Source: Streptomyces sp. SID4985
GTDB taxonomy: Bacteria; Actinomycetota; Actinomycetes; Streptomycetales; Streptomycetaceae
DNA length: 35,776 nt
Assembly (NCBI RefSeq): GCF_009863025.1
Contig: NZ_WWIR01000441.1
Span: forward strand, 1-35,776
Direction of reading: 5' to 3'
The position numbers were made by a program, and so were the translations under genes. The notes beneath the pieces are model-generated. The model was not told the DNA's origin. It saw only the letters and a list, made by a program, of their open reading frames with translations, and searched no databases. Below, in pieces: positions 1 to 8,370 of this stretch; the first letter of the stretch is position 1; each line of letters opens with the position of its first letter.

Positions 1-857
1 CCCGGCGCGCGCTGTGGGCCGCGTTCGGCACCGGGGGCCGCGAGTACGCACTGCGCGTCGCCCTCTCCTTCGGCGCGGCCGCGGGCATCGCCCAGGCCCT
101 GCACCACACCGGCTGGTACGGCAGGCACCAGCACTGGTACTGGCTGCCCGTCACTGCCGTCTTCCTCGTCAAGCCCGACCTCGGCCCGCTCGCCTCCCGG
201 GTGCTGTGCCGGGCCGCGGGCACCGTGCTCGGCGCACTGCTCTTCGCCGGGTTCGCCGCGGTGCTGCCCAGGCCCTTCGGGCTGATCGCGCTGGTCGCGG
301 TGTGCGGGGCGCTGCTGCCCGTCTCCACCCGGCACTTCGCCGCGCTGACCGCCGTCGTCACCGTGCTCGTCCTCGCCCTGATCATGATCGGCGGCGAACC
401 GCAGGCGAGCGTCAGCCGGATCGCCGAGACCCTGCTGGCATGCGCGCTGGTGCTGATCGTCGGCCATCTGCCGATGCCCGGGAAGCGGGGCGCGGGCGTA
501 CGGGCGCGGCTCGCCGCCGCCGGGACCGCCGCGCACGCCTACCTCGCGCACGTCATGGCCGAGTCCGGTGACCGCGCCGAACGCTGGGCGCTGCGCCGCG
601 AGGCGTACCGCACGCTCGCCGAGGCCCACACCGCCATGGCGGTCGCCGCCGCCGAACTGCCCGCCCTCGCCCGGCACACCCGCGACACCGGCGCGGTGGC
701 CACCGCCCTGGAACGGCTCGTGGACACCACCACCGCCTGCGCGGTCCACCTCGACGACACCGGCCGCCTGACCCCGCGCCACACCGACCGGCTCCAGGAA
801 GCCCTGCGCGAGCTGGAGAGCGGCGGCCGGGACTGGCGGGTGCTCCCGGCCGCCTGA
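1..857 (+). CDS. FUSC-family inner-membrane protein, C-terminal part
   Basis: Open from the left edge of the window (reading frame begins at base 3) to TGA at 855-857, so only the last ~284 residues are visible. The first half holds repeated hydrophobic segments after the motif YWLPVTAVFLVKPDLG, typical of the fusaric-acid-resistance/aromatic-acid exporter (FUSC) membrane domain. The second half is an Ala/Arg-rich helical cytoplasmic region with several leucine-spaced stretches. Family members are membrane proteins linked to export of aromatic acids or to envelope stress; the substrate here cannot be read. A strong hairpin follows 13 nt after the stop, so the gene probably ends its own transcript. 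The N-terminus and promoter lie outside the window. Confidence 0.8.
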   Translation, partial: RRALWAAFGTGGREYALRVALSFGAAAGIAQALHHTGWYGRHQHWYWLPVTAVFLVKPDLGPLASRVLCRAAGTVLGALLFAGFAAVLPRPFGLIALVAVCGALLPVSTRHFAALTAVVTVLVLALIMIGGEPQASVSRIAETLLACALVLIVGHLPMPGKRGAGVRARLAAAGTAAHAYLAHVMAESGDRAERWALRREAYRTLAEAHTAMAVAAAELPALARHTRDTGAVATALERLVDTTTACAVHLDDTGRLTPRHTDRLQEALRELESGGRDWRVLPAA

Positions 858-870
858 CCCGCCTGCATCA

Positions 871-906
871 GGGCGCCGGGAAATCGACGAAGAAATCCCG
901 GCGCCC
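871..906 (+). terminator. Hairpin terminator after the FUSC gene
   Basis: A perfect 11-bp inverted repeat (GGGCGCCGGGA at 871-881, TCCCGGCGCCC at 896-906) with a 14-nt A-rich loop lies just after the stop codon at 857. There is no T-tract, which is common for Streptomyces terminators. The DUF899 gene starts 68 nt downstream. Confidence 0.7.
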
Positions 907-973
907 CGCGATGAGTTCCGTCCTCTGCCGCGGTCAGCACCACGAACCGACCGTCGGACAGGCAGGAGGGCCC

Positions 974-1597
974 ATGTCGCTTCCGGAGATCGTCACCCGT
1001 GCGCGATGGCGTGCGGCGCGCGAGGAGTTACGGCGCAAGGAGGAGGCGGTCGCCCGGGCCCGCGACGCGCTCGGCGCCGAGCGGCGGCGGCTGCCCGTGG
1101 TGGAGGTCGACCCGGAGTACGTCTTCGAGGGTGGCGACGGCAAGGCCACCCTCCTCGACCTCTTCGACGGACGGGCCCAACTCGTCGTCCACCACTTCAT
1201 GTTCGACCCGGAGTGGACGGAGGGCTGCCCCGGCTGCGCGGCCTTCCTGGACCAGCTGGGCCACCTCGACCGGCTGCGCGCCCGCGACACCGCCTTCGCG
1301 GCCGTCTCCCGCGCGCCGTTCACCCGGATCCTGCCGTTCAAGGCGCGGATGGGCTGGGCGGTCCCCTGGTACTCCTCGGCGCTCGGCGACTTCAACCGCG
1401 ACTTCGAGGCGACCGTGGAGCACGAAGGCCGCCCGGTCGAACGCCCCGGCCTCAGCTGCTTCCTCCGCGACCGTGACCGCGTCTTCCACACCTACTCGGT
1501 CCACGACGACGACACCCTGGGCGCACTCGGCGCCGTCCCCGGCCTGCTCGACCTGACCGCGCTCGGCAGGCACCCGAACGGTGGCGAAGCGCACTGA
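974..1597 (+). CDS. DUF899 thioredoxin-fold protein
   Basis: The 207-residue product matches the DUF899 family: an N-terminal helical segment rich in Arg and Glu, then a thioredoxin-like core with VVHHFMFDPEW and a CPGC motif at about residues 85-88, followed by the conserved stretch around FKARMGWAVPWYSS. The CPGC pair suggests a thiol-disulfide or peroxidase-like redox role, but the family has no settled reaction. ATG 974 is chosen because AGGAGG at 964-969 lies 4 nt upstream; an in-frame ATG at 911 has no such site. No signal peptide is seen, so it is cytoplasmic. It stands alone between a terminator hairpin and a small gene. Confidence 0.85.
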   Translation: MSLPEIVTRARWRAAREELRRKEEAVARARDALGAERRRLPVVEVDPEYVFEGGDGKATLLDLFDGRAQLVVHHFMFDPEWTEGCPGCAAFLDQLGHLDRLRARDTAFAAVSRAPFTRILPFKARMGWAVPWYSSALGDFNRDFEATVEHEGRPVERPGLSCFLRDRDRVFHTYSVHDDDTLGALGAVPGLLDLTALGRHPNGGEAH

Positions 1598-1696
1598 CTC
1601 GGTGTCGGCAATGTCTCAGTCCCGTCACCGGCCGAGGCGAACGGCCCCTCCGCAGCGTTCACTTCCATGAAGTACGACGTCTTCTGGAGGTGCGAG

Positions 1697-1873
1697 ATGG
1701 TGAACGGGCGAACGGAGCTCGGGCGCTTTCCCGCCGGTGGACCGCGCGGATCATGGCCGGCGGAGGAGTTCGCGCACGCGCGGCGCCTCGAAGGGCTGCC
1801 CGCGGAGGTCGTGATGGACCTGGCCACGGACACGTTCCTGGTGATCCTGCGGGGGCCGGAGGGCGCGGACTAG
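1697..1873 (+). CDS. Small protein of unknown function (58 aa)
   Basis: A short reading frame with a good ribosome-binding site, GGAGG at 1686-1690, 6 nt before ATG 1697. An in-frame ATG at 1667 would add 10 residues but has no Shine-Dalgarno sequence. The product begins MVNGRTELGRF and ends LATDTFLVILRGPEGAD; it is soluble and mildly acidic, with no motif I recognise. The predicted strand-rich end resembles the many small unknown Streptomyces proteins. It runs toward the ABC transporter gene on the other strand, with 56 nt between the two stops. Confidence 0.5.
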   Translation: MVNGRTELGRFPAGGPRGSWPAEEFAHARRLEGLPAEVVMDLATDTFLVILRGPEGAD

Positions 1874-1910
1874 GCGGGGCAGCGCCGACTGATCAGTACG
1901 GACAGGGTCC

Positions 1911-1934
1911 GGCTCACGGGCTCACGGGCTCACG
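1911..1934. repeat. Three tandem copies of an 8-bp unit
   Basis: GGCTCACG is repeated three times without interruption (1911-1918, 1919-1926, 1927-1934) in the short gap between two convergent genes. The stop codon of the ABC transporter (TGA, minus strand, 1930-1932) lies inside the third copy, so slippage here would change only the untranslated tail or the extreme C-terminus. Confidence 0.7.
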
Positions 1935-3873
1935 CGGGCCTGGGCGTGGGCACCGCGGCCGTGAACTGGTCCGCCTGGAGCGCGTACAGCTCCGCGTACA
2001 CCCCGCCCCCTGCCAGCAGCTCCTCCGGGGTGCCGGACTCCACGAGCCGCCCCCGCTCCAGCACGTGCACCAGATCGGCGTGGCGTACGGAGGCCAGCCG
2101 GTGGGTGATCAGTACGACGGTCTGCCCGCTGCCCGCCAGCGCCCGGATCTTCTCGAACACCGCCAGCTCGGCCCGCGCGTCCAGCGCCGCCGTCGGCTCG
2201 TCCACGATCAGGATGTCCCCGCGCCGGTAGGCGGCCCGCGCGATACCGAGCCGCTGCCACTGGCCGCCGGACAGCTCGTGGCCGCCGCTGAAGTTGCGGG
2301 CCAGCAGGGTGTCCAGGCCGTTCGGGAGCGCGGCCACCACCTCCTCGGCCCCCGCCTCGGTCACCGACGCGTCCAGCCGCTCCTTCGTCATGGGCACGGA
2401 CGAGCGGCCGACGGCCACGTTCACCTTCGCGGTGAACGGCCAGCGCTTGAAGTCCTGGGCCACCATCGCGACCCGCTCGGCGAGCGCCCGCCGGTCGGCC
2501 CGCGCCGCGTCGACGCCGTCCCACAGGATGCGGCCCCGGTCCGGGTTGTACAGCCCCGCCAGCAACTTGACCAGGGTGGTCTTGCCCGAGCCGTTCTCGC
2601 CGACCAGGGCGATGATCCGGCCCGTCGGCAGGCTGAGGGTCACCCCGTCGAGGGCCGGGCGGGCACCCTCTCCCGGATAGCTGAAGGTGACGTCCTCGAA
2701 CCGGATCTCCTTCGGGTCGTCGGGCAGTTCCTCCCCGCCGACCGGGATCGCACGCTCGGCCGCCTCCACGTACATCCGCTCCAGGTCGCCCACGAACAGG
2801 GCCTCCTCGTGCAGCTGGTTGATCTCCAGCACCAGCGTGTCCAGGCTCGCCGCGCCGGTCCGGATCGCGATCACCGCCGTACCCGCCACCGACAGCGCCA
2901 TCGCGCCCGTGACCAGCAGCGCGCCCAGCGTGGCGTACGTGGCGAGCGTCGCGAGGCCGGTCCAGGCGGCGGCGACCAGGCCGGTCCGCGCGGCCAGCCG
3001 TGACAGCCGGGCCTGCTCCGCCTCCGCCGTCTCCGACATCGACCGGTAGTGCCGCAGCAGGAACGGGCCGACCCCGTGCACCCGGATCTCCGGAGCCGCG
3101 CCCTGCTCGGTGAGCAGACTGCCGATGAGCTGGCCCGCGCGGGCGTGCTGCACCCAGACGTGGAACGACTCGTAGCGGCGCCGCGCGATGGTCAGGGAAC
3201 TCCAGGCGCTCGGCAGCGTCATGGTGATCAGCAGCGGCAGCAGCGCCGGATGCAGCACGGTCAGCACACCGGCGGCCGCGATCAGCGAGATCATCGCGTT
3301 GATCACCCGGGCGCTGTACGAGATCATGTGCCGCGCCGAGCGGGCGCCGTACTGCGCGGTGTCCAGCAGCTTGTGGAAGGCGTGGTCCTCGATCGCGGCC
3401 AGCTCCACATTGGCCGCGCGCTCGAGATACAGCTCGGTCGCCACCCGTTCCACCTTGGGCTCCAGGCGTCCGGTGGCGTAGGTGGAGGCGGCCCGCAGCA
3501 GCGCCGCGACCAGCATCATGGCGGCCATCACGGCCAGGGCAGGGGCCGCCGCCCGTAGCCGCTCCTCGATGTCCGGGCCGCTGAGCAGGCTGCCGAGTGC
3601 GCTGTTCACGGCCAGCAGGCTCACCGCCTGCGCCACACCCCGGCCCACCTCGGCGGCCAGCACGGCCCGCGCGGCCCCCGGGTCCGCCCGCCGCGCCAGC
3701 CGCAGGCTGGACGCCAGCATCCCCGGCAGCCGCCGCACCATCGCCCGGAAGCTCAGCTCCAGGAACGCCCGCGAGTGCTCGTTCCACCCCATGTCGTACC
3801 TGAGCGGTCCCCCGAACAGCAGCCGCTCCGACTCCGACACCTCGGTTTCTTCCCGCCCCCGCCTCCGCCCCAC
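1930..3873 (-). CDS. ABC transporter, fused membrane and ATPase domains
   Basis: A 647-residue half-transporter. Residues ~70-345 form the transmembrane domain, with hydrophobic stretches near 78-130, 190-225 and 300-340. The nucleotide-binding domain follows: Walker A GENGSGKT (425-432), Q-loop Q473, signature LSGGQ (534-538), Walker B ILIVDEP (554-560) and H-loop His591. It should work as a homodimeric exporter in the cytoplasmic membrane; the substrate (lipid, peptide or drug) cannot be told. The GTG start at 3873-3871 is preceded on the minus strand by GGGAGGT at a 5-nt spacing. No second half-transporter or regulator lies next to it. Confidence 0.9.
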   Translation of the reverse strand: MGRRRGREETEVSESERLLFGGPLRYDMGWNEHSRAFLELSFRAMVRRLPGMLASSLRLARRADPGAARAVLAAEVGRGVAQAVSLLAVNSALGSLLSGPDIEERLRAAAPALAVMAAMMLVAALLRAASTYATGRLEPKVERVATELYLERAANVELAAIEDHAFHKLLDTAQYGARSARHMISYSARVINAMISLIAAAGVLTVLHPALLPLLITMTLPSAWSSLTIARRRYESFHVWVQHARAGQLIGSLLTEQGAAPEIRVHGVGPFLLRHYRSMSETAEAEQARLSRLAARTGLVAAAWTGLATLATYATLGALLVTGAMALSVAGTAVIAIRTGAASLDTLVLEINQLHEEALFVGDLERMYVEAAERAIPVGGEELPDDPKEIRFEDVTFSYPGEGARPALDGVTLSLPTGRIIALVGENGSGKTTLVKLLAGLYNPDRGRILWDGVDAARADRRALAERVAMVAQDFKRWPFTAKVNVAVGRSSVPMTKERLDASVTEAGAEEVVAALPNGLDTLLARNFSGGHELSGGQWQRLGIARAAYRRGDILIVDEPTAALDARAELAVFEKIRALAGSGQTVVLITHRLASVRHADLVHVLERGRLVESGTPEELLAGGGVYAELYALQADQFTAAVPTPRPA

Positions 3874-4132
3874 CGCGAACCTCCCGACGCCATGACCGAA
3901 CGGCCACTATTGCCGCACGACGAGGGCTCGGGCAGGGCGCGAGCGGGGGTGCCGGGGGCGCGGGGGGAGTGCGCGGGCGGTGCCGGAACACGGTGCGCGG
4001 TGGAGCGGCGCCCTCCGGGGCGGTCCCGCGCACGCACGGGGCGCGACGAGGAAACGACGGGCGCACGGTGCCGTGGTGCCGTGACCGGGTGGGCCGAGGG
4101 GGGTCGGGAACTCGGCTCCCGCAGCGCCCCGG

Positions 4133-4552
4133 TCAGGCGGACAGCGGGCGGGACCAGTCCGGCGTCGTGCCCGTGGCCCGGCACAGGGCGAGGTACAGCG
4201 GGATCGGCGGGGTGTAGGGGATCGTGCCCTCGGGGCGGTGGAGCAGGCGGGCGGTGGTGGGGACGGGAGCGCCCGTGGCGTAGTGGGCCGGGGAGGGCCA
4301 GGACAGGGCGTAGTCGGAGTCGGCGGGGACGATCCACCACCAGTGCGTGCCATCGGCGTACACGCATCCCACGCGGGGCAGCCGAGGCAGCAGCAGCGCG
4401 CCCAGCCGCTCCGGGACCGCCACGGCGTCCATGCCGAGCGGGGTCGTCATACCCTCGGGCAGGACAGGCCGACCGGTCGGTATGGGCAGGTGACGACGAC
4501 GCCCCAGTCTGACGAGCGTGTCGAGCCCCAGTGGCTGCCCGGTGCCGGTCAT
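4133..4552 (-). CDS. Unknown protein translationally coupled to the ATPase gene
   Basis: A 139-residue product starting MTGTGQPLGLDTLVRLGRRR. Its ATG at 4552-4550 overlaps the TGA of the upstream ATPase gene (ATGA), so the two are almost surely co-translated. The body contains the Trp-rich stretch THWWWIVPADSDYALSWP and a C-terminal half rich in Pro and Leu. I recognise no catalytic motif. Genes of this kind often sit beside HATPase genes in Streptomyces WhiJ-type clusters, so a role as partner of the ATPase is an inference from position. The 259 nt between it and the ABC transporter start hold nothing I can identify. Confidence 0.65.
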   Translation of the reverse strand: MTGTGQPLGLDTLVRLGRRRHLPIPTGRPVLPEGMTTPLGMDAVAVPERLGALLLPRLPRVGCVYADGTHWWWIVPADSDYALSWPSPAHYATGAPVPTTARLLHRPEGTIPYTPPIPLYLALCRATGTTPDWSRPLSA

Positions 4553-5409
4553 GGGACGGCCCACGGCTGGGCCGGTTCCGGCGCCGCCGTCCGTGCGGGT
4601 GTCACCGTCCGCCCCGGCGGCACCGTGCGGGGTCCGGGGCCGGCCCACTGGGCCGGAACCGTCTCGCCGCGCCGGACGGCCGGCCCGGCGGACTCGTCCT
4701 CGCCCGGGACGGGGGAGGGGTCCGGCTTGGGGCGTACACCCCAGCCGAGGTCGCAGCGGGGGTCGCGGGCGGGGGCGTGTTCCCGGGTTCCGGCGGGCGC
4801 GTCGGCGATGTCGTCGGCTGCGTCGTGGTCGGCTTCGTCCGCCGCGGCGTAGGCGTCGAACAGCTCGTCGGCCGTGCCGTACGCAGTGCCGTACGCCTCG
4901 TCGGGGGCGGACTCCTCCGCGTCGCCCTCCCTGGGCAGCTCCGCCCACACCAGGAGCCCGGGTCCGTGCTGCCGGGTGCCCCAGGCCCGGCACAGCGCGT
5001 CGACGAGAAGCAACCCCCTCCCGTGCTCCTCGTCGGGCCGCTGCTGTGCCGGGTGGGGATCGCCGGGCGCGCACCCCTCGTCGCGCACGGCTATGCGCAC
5101 CACGTCGTCCTGGTCGTGCAGCTCGCACACGACCCGGCTGCTCGCGGTGTGCATGATCGCGTTGGTGACCAGCTCGGACACCACCAGGGCGGCGCTGTCA
5201 CATGTGTCCGCGCACACCGACCAGCCCCGCAGCCGGGCGCGCGTCACGCGTCTGGCCTCGGCGGAGGACGTCGGATGTGCGGCCAGCTCGAAGCGGAACC
5301 GTCGCTTGGCGGCGCCCCTGACCGGGGCTTCTCCGGTGGCGACACCGAGACCGGACCGGTCTGCGGCGGAGTCTGTTCCTAAGGGCGCGGACGGAATCAC
5401 GCTTGCCAC
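4549..5409 (-). CDS. Anti-sigma-type ATP-binding protein (HATPase)
   Basis: The N-terminal ~150 residues form a GHKL/HATPase_c domain of the SpoIIAB/RsbW class: N-box ELVTNAIMHT, G1-like VAVRDEG region and a GRGLLLVDAL segment. The last ~110 residues are acidic, then Pro/Ala-rich and probably disordered. Streptomyces has dozens of these proteins; some act as anti-sigma kinases and many sit next to WhiJ-like regulators, as here. The start is uncertain: GTG 5409 (VASVIPS) follows GGGGAG by only 3 nt, GTG 5400 follows it by 12 nt, and a TTG at 5436 overlaps a palindrome. The gene faces the XRE gene at 5658 and overlaps the next minus-strand gene by 4 nt. Confidence 0.8.
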   Translation of the reverse strand: MASVIPSAPLGTDSAADRSGLGVATGEAPVRGAAKRRFRFELAAHPTSSAEARRVTRARLRGWSVCADTCDSAALVVSELVTNAIMHTASSRVVCELHDQDDVVRIAVRDEGCAPGDPHPAQQRPDEEHGRGLLLVDALCRAWGTRQHGPGLLVWAELPREGDAEESAPDEAYGTAYGTADELFDAYAAADEADHDAADDIADAPAGTREHAPARDPRCDLGWGVRPKPDPSPVPGEDESAGPAVRRGETVPAQWAGPGPRTVPPGRTVTPARTAAPEPAQPWAVP

Positions 5410-5425
5410 TATCTCCCCGCCGTGA

Positions 5426-5461
5426 ACACTTGGCAAGTGTCACTCTGAAAAATGCAGAGTG
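5426..5461. promoter_or_regulatory. Two adjacent palindromes in the WhiJ-type divergent region
   Basis: Two perfect dyads lie side by side: ACACTT-GGC-AAGTGT at 5426-5440 and CACTCTG-AAAAATG-CAGAGTG at 5441-5461. They are just upstream of the ATPase start and about 200 nt upstream of the XRE regulator. This is a natural place for the regulator's operator, shared by both divergent transcripts. The A-tract centre also stands out against the GC-rich background. Confidence 0.6.
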
Positions 5462-5657
5462 CTGTGTGACGCGGTGGAGGGCCGTGGCACACTGCTCGCA
5501 ACAGCACGTCGCGCGGCGCCAATTGAGACCGTCGTCGATCCGGCCGGATCCACGTACGCGTCTTCGAACGGCGCCGCAGGGCTGTCGGGACACGGTGCCC
5601 GGCGCCCCGGCGCTGTCACGTTTTCTGCCGGAGCGGGATGTCAGTCGGAGGTGGCAC

Positions 5658-6518
5658 GTGAGCGAACCGCGGTCCGCGCCGACCGTGGGTCAGGTGGTCC
5701 TCGGCCGACGCCTGCTGGAGCTGCGGGAACGCGCCGGGCTGAAGCGCGAGGAGGCCGCACACGTCCTCCACGTCGCCCCCGCCACCGTGCGCCGGATGGA
5801 GATGGCCGAGGTCTCCCTCAAGATCCCGTACCTGCAAGTGCTGCTCAAGTCCTACGGCGTGCCCGACGACGAGGCCGAACTCTTCGTCCGCCTCGCCGAG
5901 GACGCCAACAGACCCGGCTGGTGGCAGCGGTTCCACGACATCCTGCCCGGCTGGTTCTCGATGTACGTCAGCCTGGAGGAGGCCGCCTCCCTCATCCGCT
6001 CCTACGAACCGCACTTCGTGCCCGGACTGCTCCAGACCGAGGACTACGCGCGCGGCGTGCTCAAGTCGGGCGCCATCGGCCAGACCAGCCCCGACGACAT
6101 CGAGCGGCACGTCGCCCTGCGGATGCGCCGTCAGGACCTGCTCACCCGGCCGGACGCGCCCCGCGTCTGGGCCGTCATGGACGAGACCGCCCTGCGCCGC
6201 CCGGTCGGCGGCCCGGAGGTGATGCGGCGGCAGATCGACAAGTTGCTCGAGGCCACGAAGCTGCCCAACGTGACGCTCCAGGTGGCCCCGTTCGCCGACG
6301 GGCCGCACCCGGGCACGTACGGGCCGTTCGTGCTGTTCCGATTCGCCATGTCAGAACTGCCGGACATGGTCTACAGCGAGTACCTGACCGGCGCCGTCTA
6401 CCTGGACGCGCGCTCCGAGGTGGCGAGCCACCTCGAGGTCATGGACCGCATGGCGGCACAAGCCGCCACGGCACAACGCACGAAGGAGATCCTGCGGGAT
6501 CTCCGCAAGGAGCTGTGA
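5658..6518 (+). CDS. WhiJ-like XRE regulator with DUF5753 domain
   Basis: The 286-residue product has an N-terminal XRE helix-turn-helix (residues ~12-70, with LRERAGLKREEAAHVLHVAPATVRRME) and a C-terminal DUF5753 domain (~100-280), recognised by YEPHFVPGLLQTEDYARGVL and the later PDMVYSEYLTGAVYLD. This is the architecture of WhiJ, a Streptomyces developmental repressor. GTG 5658 is chosen because GGAGG at 5647-5651 lies 6 nt upstream; an in-frame upstream extension from 5403 would run through the palindromes. The DUF397 gene starts immediately at its stop. The DUF5753 domain has no proven ligand; in known systems the DUF397 neighbour is thought to act through the regulator. Confidence 0.9.
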   Translation: MSEPRSAPTVGQVVLGRRLLELRERAGLKREEAAHVLHVAPATVRRMEMAEVSLKIPYLQVLLKSYGVPDDEAELFVRLAEDANRPGWWQRFHDILPGWFSMYVSLEEAASLIRSYEPHFVPGLLQTEDYARGVLKSGAIGQTSPDDIERHVALRMRRQDLLTRPDAPRVWAVMDETALRRPVGGPEVMRRQIDKLLEATKLPNVTLQVAPFADGPHPGTYGPFVLFRFAMSELPDMVYSEYLTGAVYLDARSEVASHLEVMDRMAAQAATAQRTKEILRDLRKEL

Positions 6519-6773
6519 ATGGATCGCATCAATCCGCGCGGTCGTGTCTACAACGGTATGCCCGCGCGGGAGCTGGGCAGCGACGGCTGGCACAAGCCGT
6601 GGAGCGGTGGCAACGGGGGCAACTGCCTGGAGGCGATGAAACTCGCCGACGGCCGCGTCGCCGTCCGCCAGTCCACCGACCCGGACGGCCCCGCGCTGAT
6701 ATACACCACGGACGAGATCACCGCCTTCATCAAGGGCGCCAAGGCCGGGGAGGCGGACTTCCTGCTCTCCTGA
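6519..6773 (+). CDS. DUF397 small protein, partner of the WhiJ-like regulator
   Basis: An 84-residue protein whose ATG follows the TGA of the regulator gene with no gap; its Shine-Dalgarno (AAGGAG) lies inside the end of the regulator gene. It carries DUF397 hallmarks: a W-K/P-W-S-G-G-N-G-G-N-C core near residues 24-36, then VAVRQSTDPDGPALIYTTDEITAFIKGAKAGEAD. In S. coelicolor the DUF397-type neighbour of WhiJ affects aerial growth when WhiJ is absent, so the pair is thought to work as effector and regulator. Here it completes an XRE-DUF397-ATPase set. The 109 nt between it and the convergent gltD hold a spaced direct repeat (TGTTGTTGACTC at 6784 and TGTTGTTGAGTC at 6867) but no clear terminator. 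Confidence 0.88.
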   Translation: MDRINPRGRVYNGMPARELGSDGWHKPWSGGNGGNCLEAMKLADGRVAVRQSTDPDGPALIYTTDEITAFIKGAKAGEADFLLS

Positions 6774-6882
6774 CCACGCTCACTGTTGTTGACTCATGCC
6801 CCTGCTCTTCGACCCACCACAGGCCTGACCCCGATCCCACGAACCGTCAACTCCCGATATCCCTCCTGTTGTTGAGTCCCGA

Positions 6883-8370
6883 CTACGCGGTCATCGGCCT
6901 GTCGTACGGCGATATCGGCGCCGACAGCCAGGAACCGCCCGTCAGATAGCGGTCCACGGCCGCCGCCACCGACCGCCCCTCCGCTATCGCCCACACGATC
7001 AGCGACTGACCACGAGCCGCGTCCCCGGCGGCGAACACGCCGGGGACACCGGTCCCGAAGTCGCCGTCCCGGGCGAGCGTCCCGCGCGGCTCCGTCCGCA
7101 GCCCCAGCTGGTCGATCAGCCCGTCCCCCCGGTCCGGCCCGGAGAAGCCGAGCGCCAGCAGCACCAGGTCGGCGGGGAGCGTCCGCCCGGTGCCCGGCAG
7201 CGGACTCCTGCGCTCGTCCACCTCGACCAGGTGCAGCGACCGCACATGCCCCTCGGCGTCCCCGGTGAAGCGGAGCGTGGACGCCGCGAACAGCCGCGCG
7301 TCCGCGTCCGCCGCCGGTGCCGTCCGCAACTCCCGCGCCTCCTCGTGCGCCGCCGACAGCCGGTAGAGCTTCGGATACGTCGGCCACGGCTCGGCGTCCT
7401 CGTCGCGCGCGCCGGGCGGCTGGGCGTAGATGTCGAGCTGGGTCACCGACGCGGCACCCTCGCGCACCGCCGTCCCCAGACAGTCGGCGCCGGTGTCCCC
7501 GCCGCCCACGATCACCACGTGCCTGCCCTCCGCCGACAGCGGCGAGACCGCCAGGTCGCCCTCGCGCACCTTGTTGGCCAGCGGCAGATACTCCATCGCC
7601 TGGTGTATCCCGGCCAACTCCCGCCCCGGCACCGCCAGTTCCCGCCACGCCGTCGCGCCCGTCGCGACCACCACGGCGTCGTACCGCGCCCGCAGCTCCG
7701 TCGCCGGTACGTCCCGCCCGACCGTCACCGACGTACGGAACCGGGTGCCCTCCGCCTCCATCTGCTCCAGCCGCCGCTCCAGTTGCCGCTTCTCCATCTT
7801 GAACTCGGGGATGCCGTACCGCATCAGACCGCCGATCCGGTCGTCCTTCTCGTACACCGCGACCGTGTGCCCGGCCCGCGTCAGCTGCTGCGCCGCCGCC
7901 AGCCCGGCCGGACCCGAACCGATCACCGCCACGGTCTTCCCCGACAGCCGCTCCGGCGGCCGGGGCGGCACGAAGCCCTCCTCCCAGGCCCGCTCCGCGA
8001 TCGCGCACTCGACGTTCTTGATGGTGACCGCCGGCTGGTTGATCGCCAGCACACACCCCGCCTCGCACGGCGCCGGACACAACCGGCCGGTGAACTCCGG
8101 GAAGTTGTTCGTCGCGTGCAGCCGGTCGCTCGCCGCCCGCCAGTCCGCCCGCGCCACCAGGTCGTTCCACTCCGGGATCAGATTGCCCAGCGGACAGGCC
8201 TCGTGGCAGAACGGCACCCCGCAGTCCATACAGCGGTCAGCCTGCGCCCCGATGATCGGCAACAGCGCCCCCGGGACGTAGACCTCGGCCCAGTCCCGCG
8301 CACGCTCCTCGACGGACCGCCGCGGCCATTCCTCGCGCTGGGTGGTCATGAACCCCTTGGGATCGGCCAT
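6883..8370 (-). CDS. gltD: Glutamate synthase small-subunit (GltD-type) oxidoreductase
   Basis: A 495-residue flavoprotein of the GOGAT beta-subunit family, which passes electrons from NADPH through FAD and Fe-S clusters to the large subunit. The N-terminal cluster ligands are visible as C47-x2-C50-x4-C55-x3-C59 and C98/C102/C106. The FAD site is VIGSGPAG (~149-156), the NADPH site VIVGGGDTGAD (~286-296), and the C-terminal flavin motif is GVFAAGDAARGQSL. ATG 8370 is preceded by GAGGAA 7 nt upstream on its strand. No gltB is adjacent: the next gene upstream on this strand encodes a DUF2293 protein. It may serve a distant GltB or be a stand-alone paralogue with another acceptor. Confidence 0.88.
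   Translation of the reverse strand: MADPKGFMTTQREEWPRRSVEERARDWAEVYVPGALLPIIGAQADRCMDCGVPFCHEACPLGNLIPEWNDLVARADWRAASDRLHATNNFPEFTGRLCPAPCEAGCVLAINQPAVTIKNVECAIAERAWEEGFVPPRPPERLSGKTVAVIGSGPAGLAAAQQLTRAGHTVAVYEKDDRIGGLMRYGIPEFKMEKRQLERRLEQMEAEGTRFRTSVTVGRDVPATELRARYDAVVVATGATAWRELAVPGRELAGIHQAMEYLPLANKVREGDLAVSPLSAEGRHVVIVGGGDTGADCLGTAVREGAASVTQLDIYAQPPGARDEDAEPWPTYPKLYRLSAAHEEARELRTAPAADADARLFAASTLRFTGDAEGHVRSLHLVEVDERRSPLPGTGRTLPADLVLLALGFSGPDRGDGLIDQLGLRTEPRGTLARDGDFGTGVPGVFAAGDAARGQSLIVWAIAEGRSVAAAVDRYLTGGSWLSAPISPYDRPMTA

Noticed and set aside
1922..4066. Very long minus-strand open frames beside the ABC transporter gene
   Set aside because: They are out-of-frame shadows caused by high GC; the product is Arg/Gly-rich with no domain, while the ABC frame has every motif.
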